From Proteobacteria bacterium UBA1847 (lineage in GTDB: Bacteria > Pseudomonadota > Gammaproteobacteria > Steroidobacterales > Woeseiaceae): 6,719 nucleotides of DNA. Of this stretch, positions 6,393 through 6,719 are shown one piece after another. The stretch spans positions 4,535-11,253 of the forward strand of contig DDIP01000211.1 of the NCBI GenBank assembly GCA_002338605.1. Reading direction: 5' to 3'. Every line of letters starts with the position of its first letter. Positions within the stretch are counted from its first letter, which is position 1. The position numbers were made by a program, and so were the translations under genes. The notes under the pieces were generated by a model. The model was not told the DNA's origin. It did no database searches and worked only from the letters and a program-made list of their open reading frames with translations.

Positions 6393-6719
6393 ATGACGAG
6401 CAAAGACAAGAAATACGCATTCGCGACGCGCAGTATTCACGCGGGACAGGAACCGGATCCGTCAACCGGCGCGATCATGCAACCGATCTATGCGACATCG
6501 ACTTACGTGCAGTCGAGTCCCGGTGTACACCAGGGCTTCGAATACTCACGCACACAAAACCCGACCCGCATGGCGTACGAGCGCTGCGTTGCCGATCTGG
6601 AATCCGGCACACACGGATTTGCATTTGCCTCCGGCATGGCGGCAACCGGGACCTTGCTGGAGCTCATCGACTCGGGCAGTCACGTACTCGCAATGGATGA
6701 CCTGTATGGCGGCACCCGG
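6393..6719 (+). CDS. Cystathionine gamma-lyase / gamma-synthase family enzyme, N-terminal fragment
   Basis: The first 109 residues of a gene that runs off the right edge. It is a fold-type I PLP enzyme of the Cys/Met metabolism family. Family features are FATRSIHAGQEPDPSTGAIM (10-29), the substrate-entry segment PIYATSTYVQ, the YSRTQNPTR motif whose Tyr and Arg reach the PLP phosphate of the neighbouring subunit, and FASGMAAT, whose Gly-Met contacts PLP. The PLP lysine lies beyond the window. Placed nine bases after cystathionine beta-synthase, it is most likely a gamma-lyase that cleaves cystathionine to cysteine, 2-oxobutyrate and ammonia. Gamma-synthase (MetB) cannot be excluded because the two are hard to separate by sequence. 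The frame is open for all 327 bases. Confidence 0.92.
   Translation, partial: MTSKDKKYAFATRSIHAGQEPDPSTGAIMQPIYATSTYVQSSPGVHQGFEYSRTQNPTRMAYERCVADLESGTHGFAFASGMAATGTLLELIDSGSHVLAMDDLYGGTR

Noticed and set aside
1..6719. Mobile element, phage, CRISPR or defence system
   Set aside because: No transposase, integrase, direct-repeat array, toxin-antitoxin pair or abrupt composition change is visible; most genes belong to core metabolic or protein-maturation families.

Overview
The window looks like chromosomal DNA of a GC-rich proteobacterium, most likely a gammaproteobacterium. The reasons are the family composition (a MetH with a C-terminal activation domain, PrmC, a bacterial-type PpiB and a cystathionine beta-synthase with CBS domains), the tight gene packing and the E. 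coli-like sigma70 promoter spacing. I cannot name a genus from sequence alone. There are no rRNA or tRNA genes, insertion sequences, CRISPR arrays, phage genes or defence genes, and no gene-free stretch longer than about 50 bases.

Left part, + strand (1-2679). The window opens in the C-terminal activation domain of cobalamin-dependent methionine synthase (metH). A gene for an exported SMP-30/gluconolactonase-like beta-propeller protein overlaps its end and starts at a non-ATG codon. Next comes a TetR-family regulator (1703-2284) with a near-consensus promoter (TTGACA, 17 bases, TATTCT). Its -10 element lies inside a perfect 9-bp inverted repeat, and the predicted transcript starts at or next to the ATG. 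Almost the same operator (CAGAA-N6-TTCTG core, 18 of 24 positions identical) recurs just upstream of the next gene, which encodes a small secreted protein of unknown function (2344-2679). The regulator, its own operator and the matching downstream operator form a small self-contained regulon, which is the most interesting structure here.

Middle part, - strand (4976 down to 2705). A compact operon runs prmC (release-factor glutamine methyltransferase), ppiB (cyclophilin, 4-base ATGA overlap), then a membrane-anchored endonuclease/exonuclease/phosphatase-family protein (5-base gap). It converges on the small secreted protein gene. A 10-bp perfect hairpin spans the convergent gene ends.

Right part, + strand (5022-6719). 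Divergent from prmC across only 45 bases is a cystathionine beta-synthase with two C-terminal CBS domains. Nine bases later begins a cystathionine gamma-lyase/gamma-synthase-type enzyme that runs off the window. Together they suggest reverse transsulfuration (homocysteine to cystathionine to cysteine). MetH at the left end uses the same homocysteine pool for methionine, although unrelated genes lie between. I found no convincing new multi-gene system. The best lead is the TetR and secreted-protein regulon.
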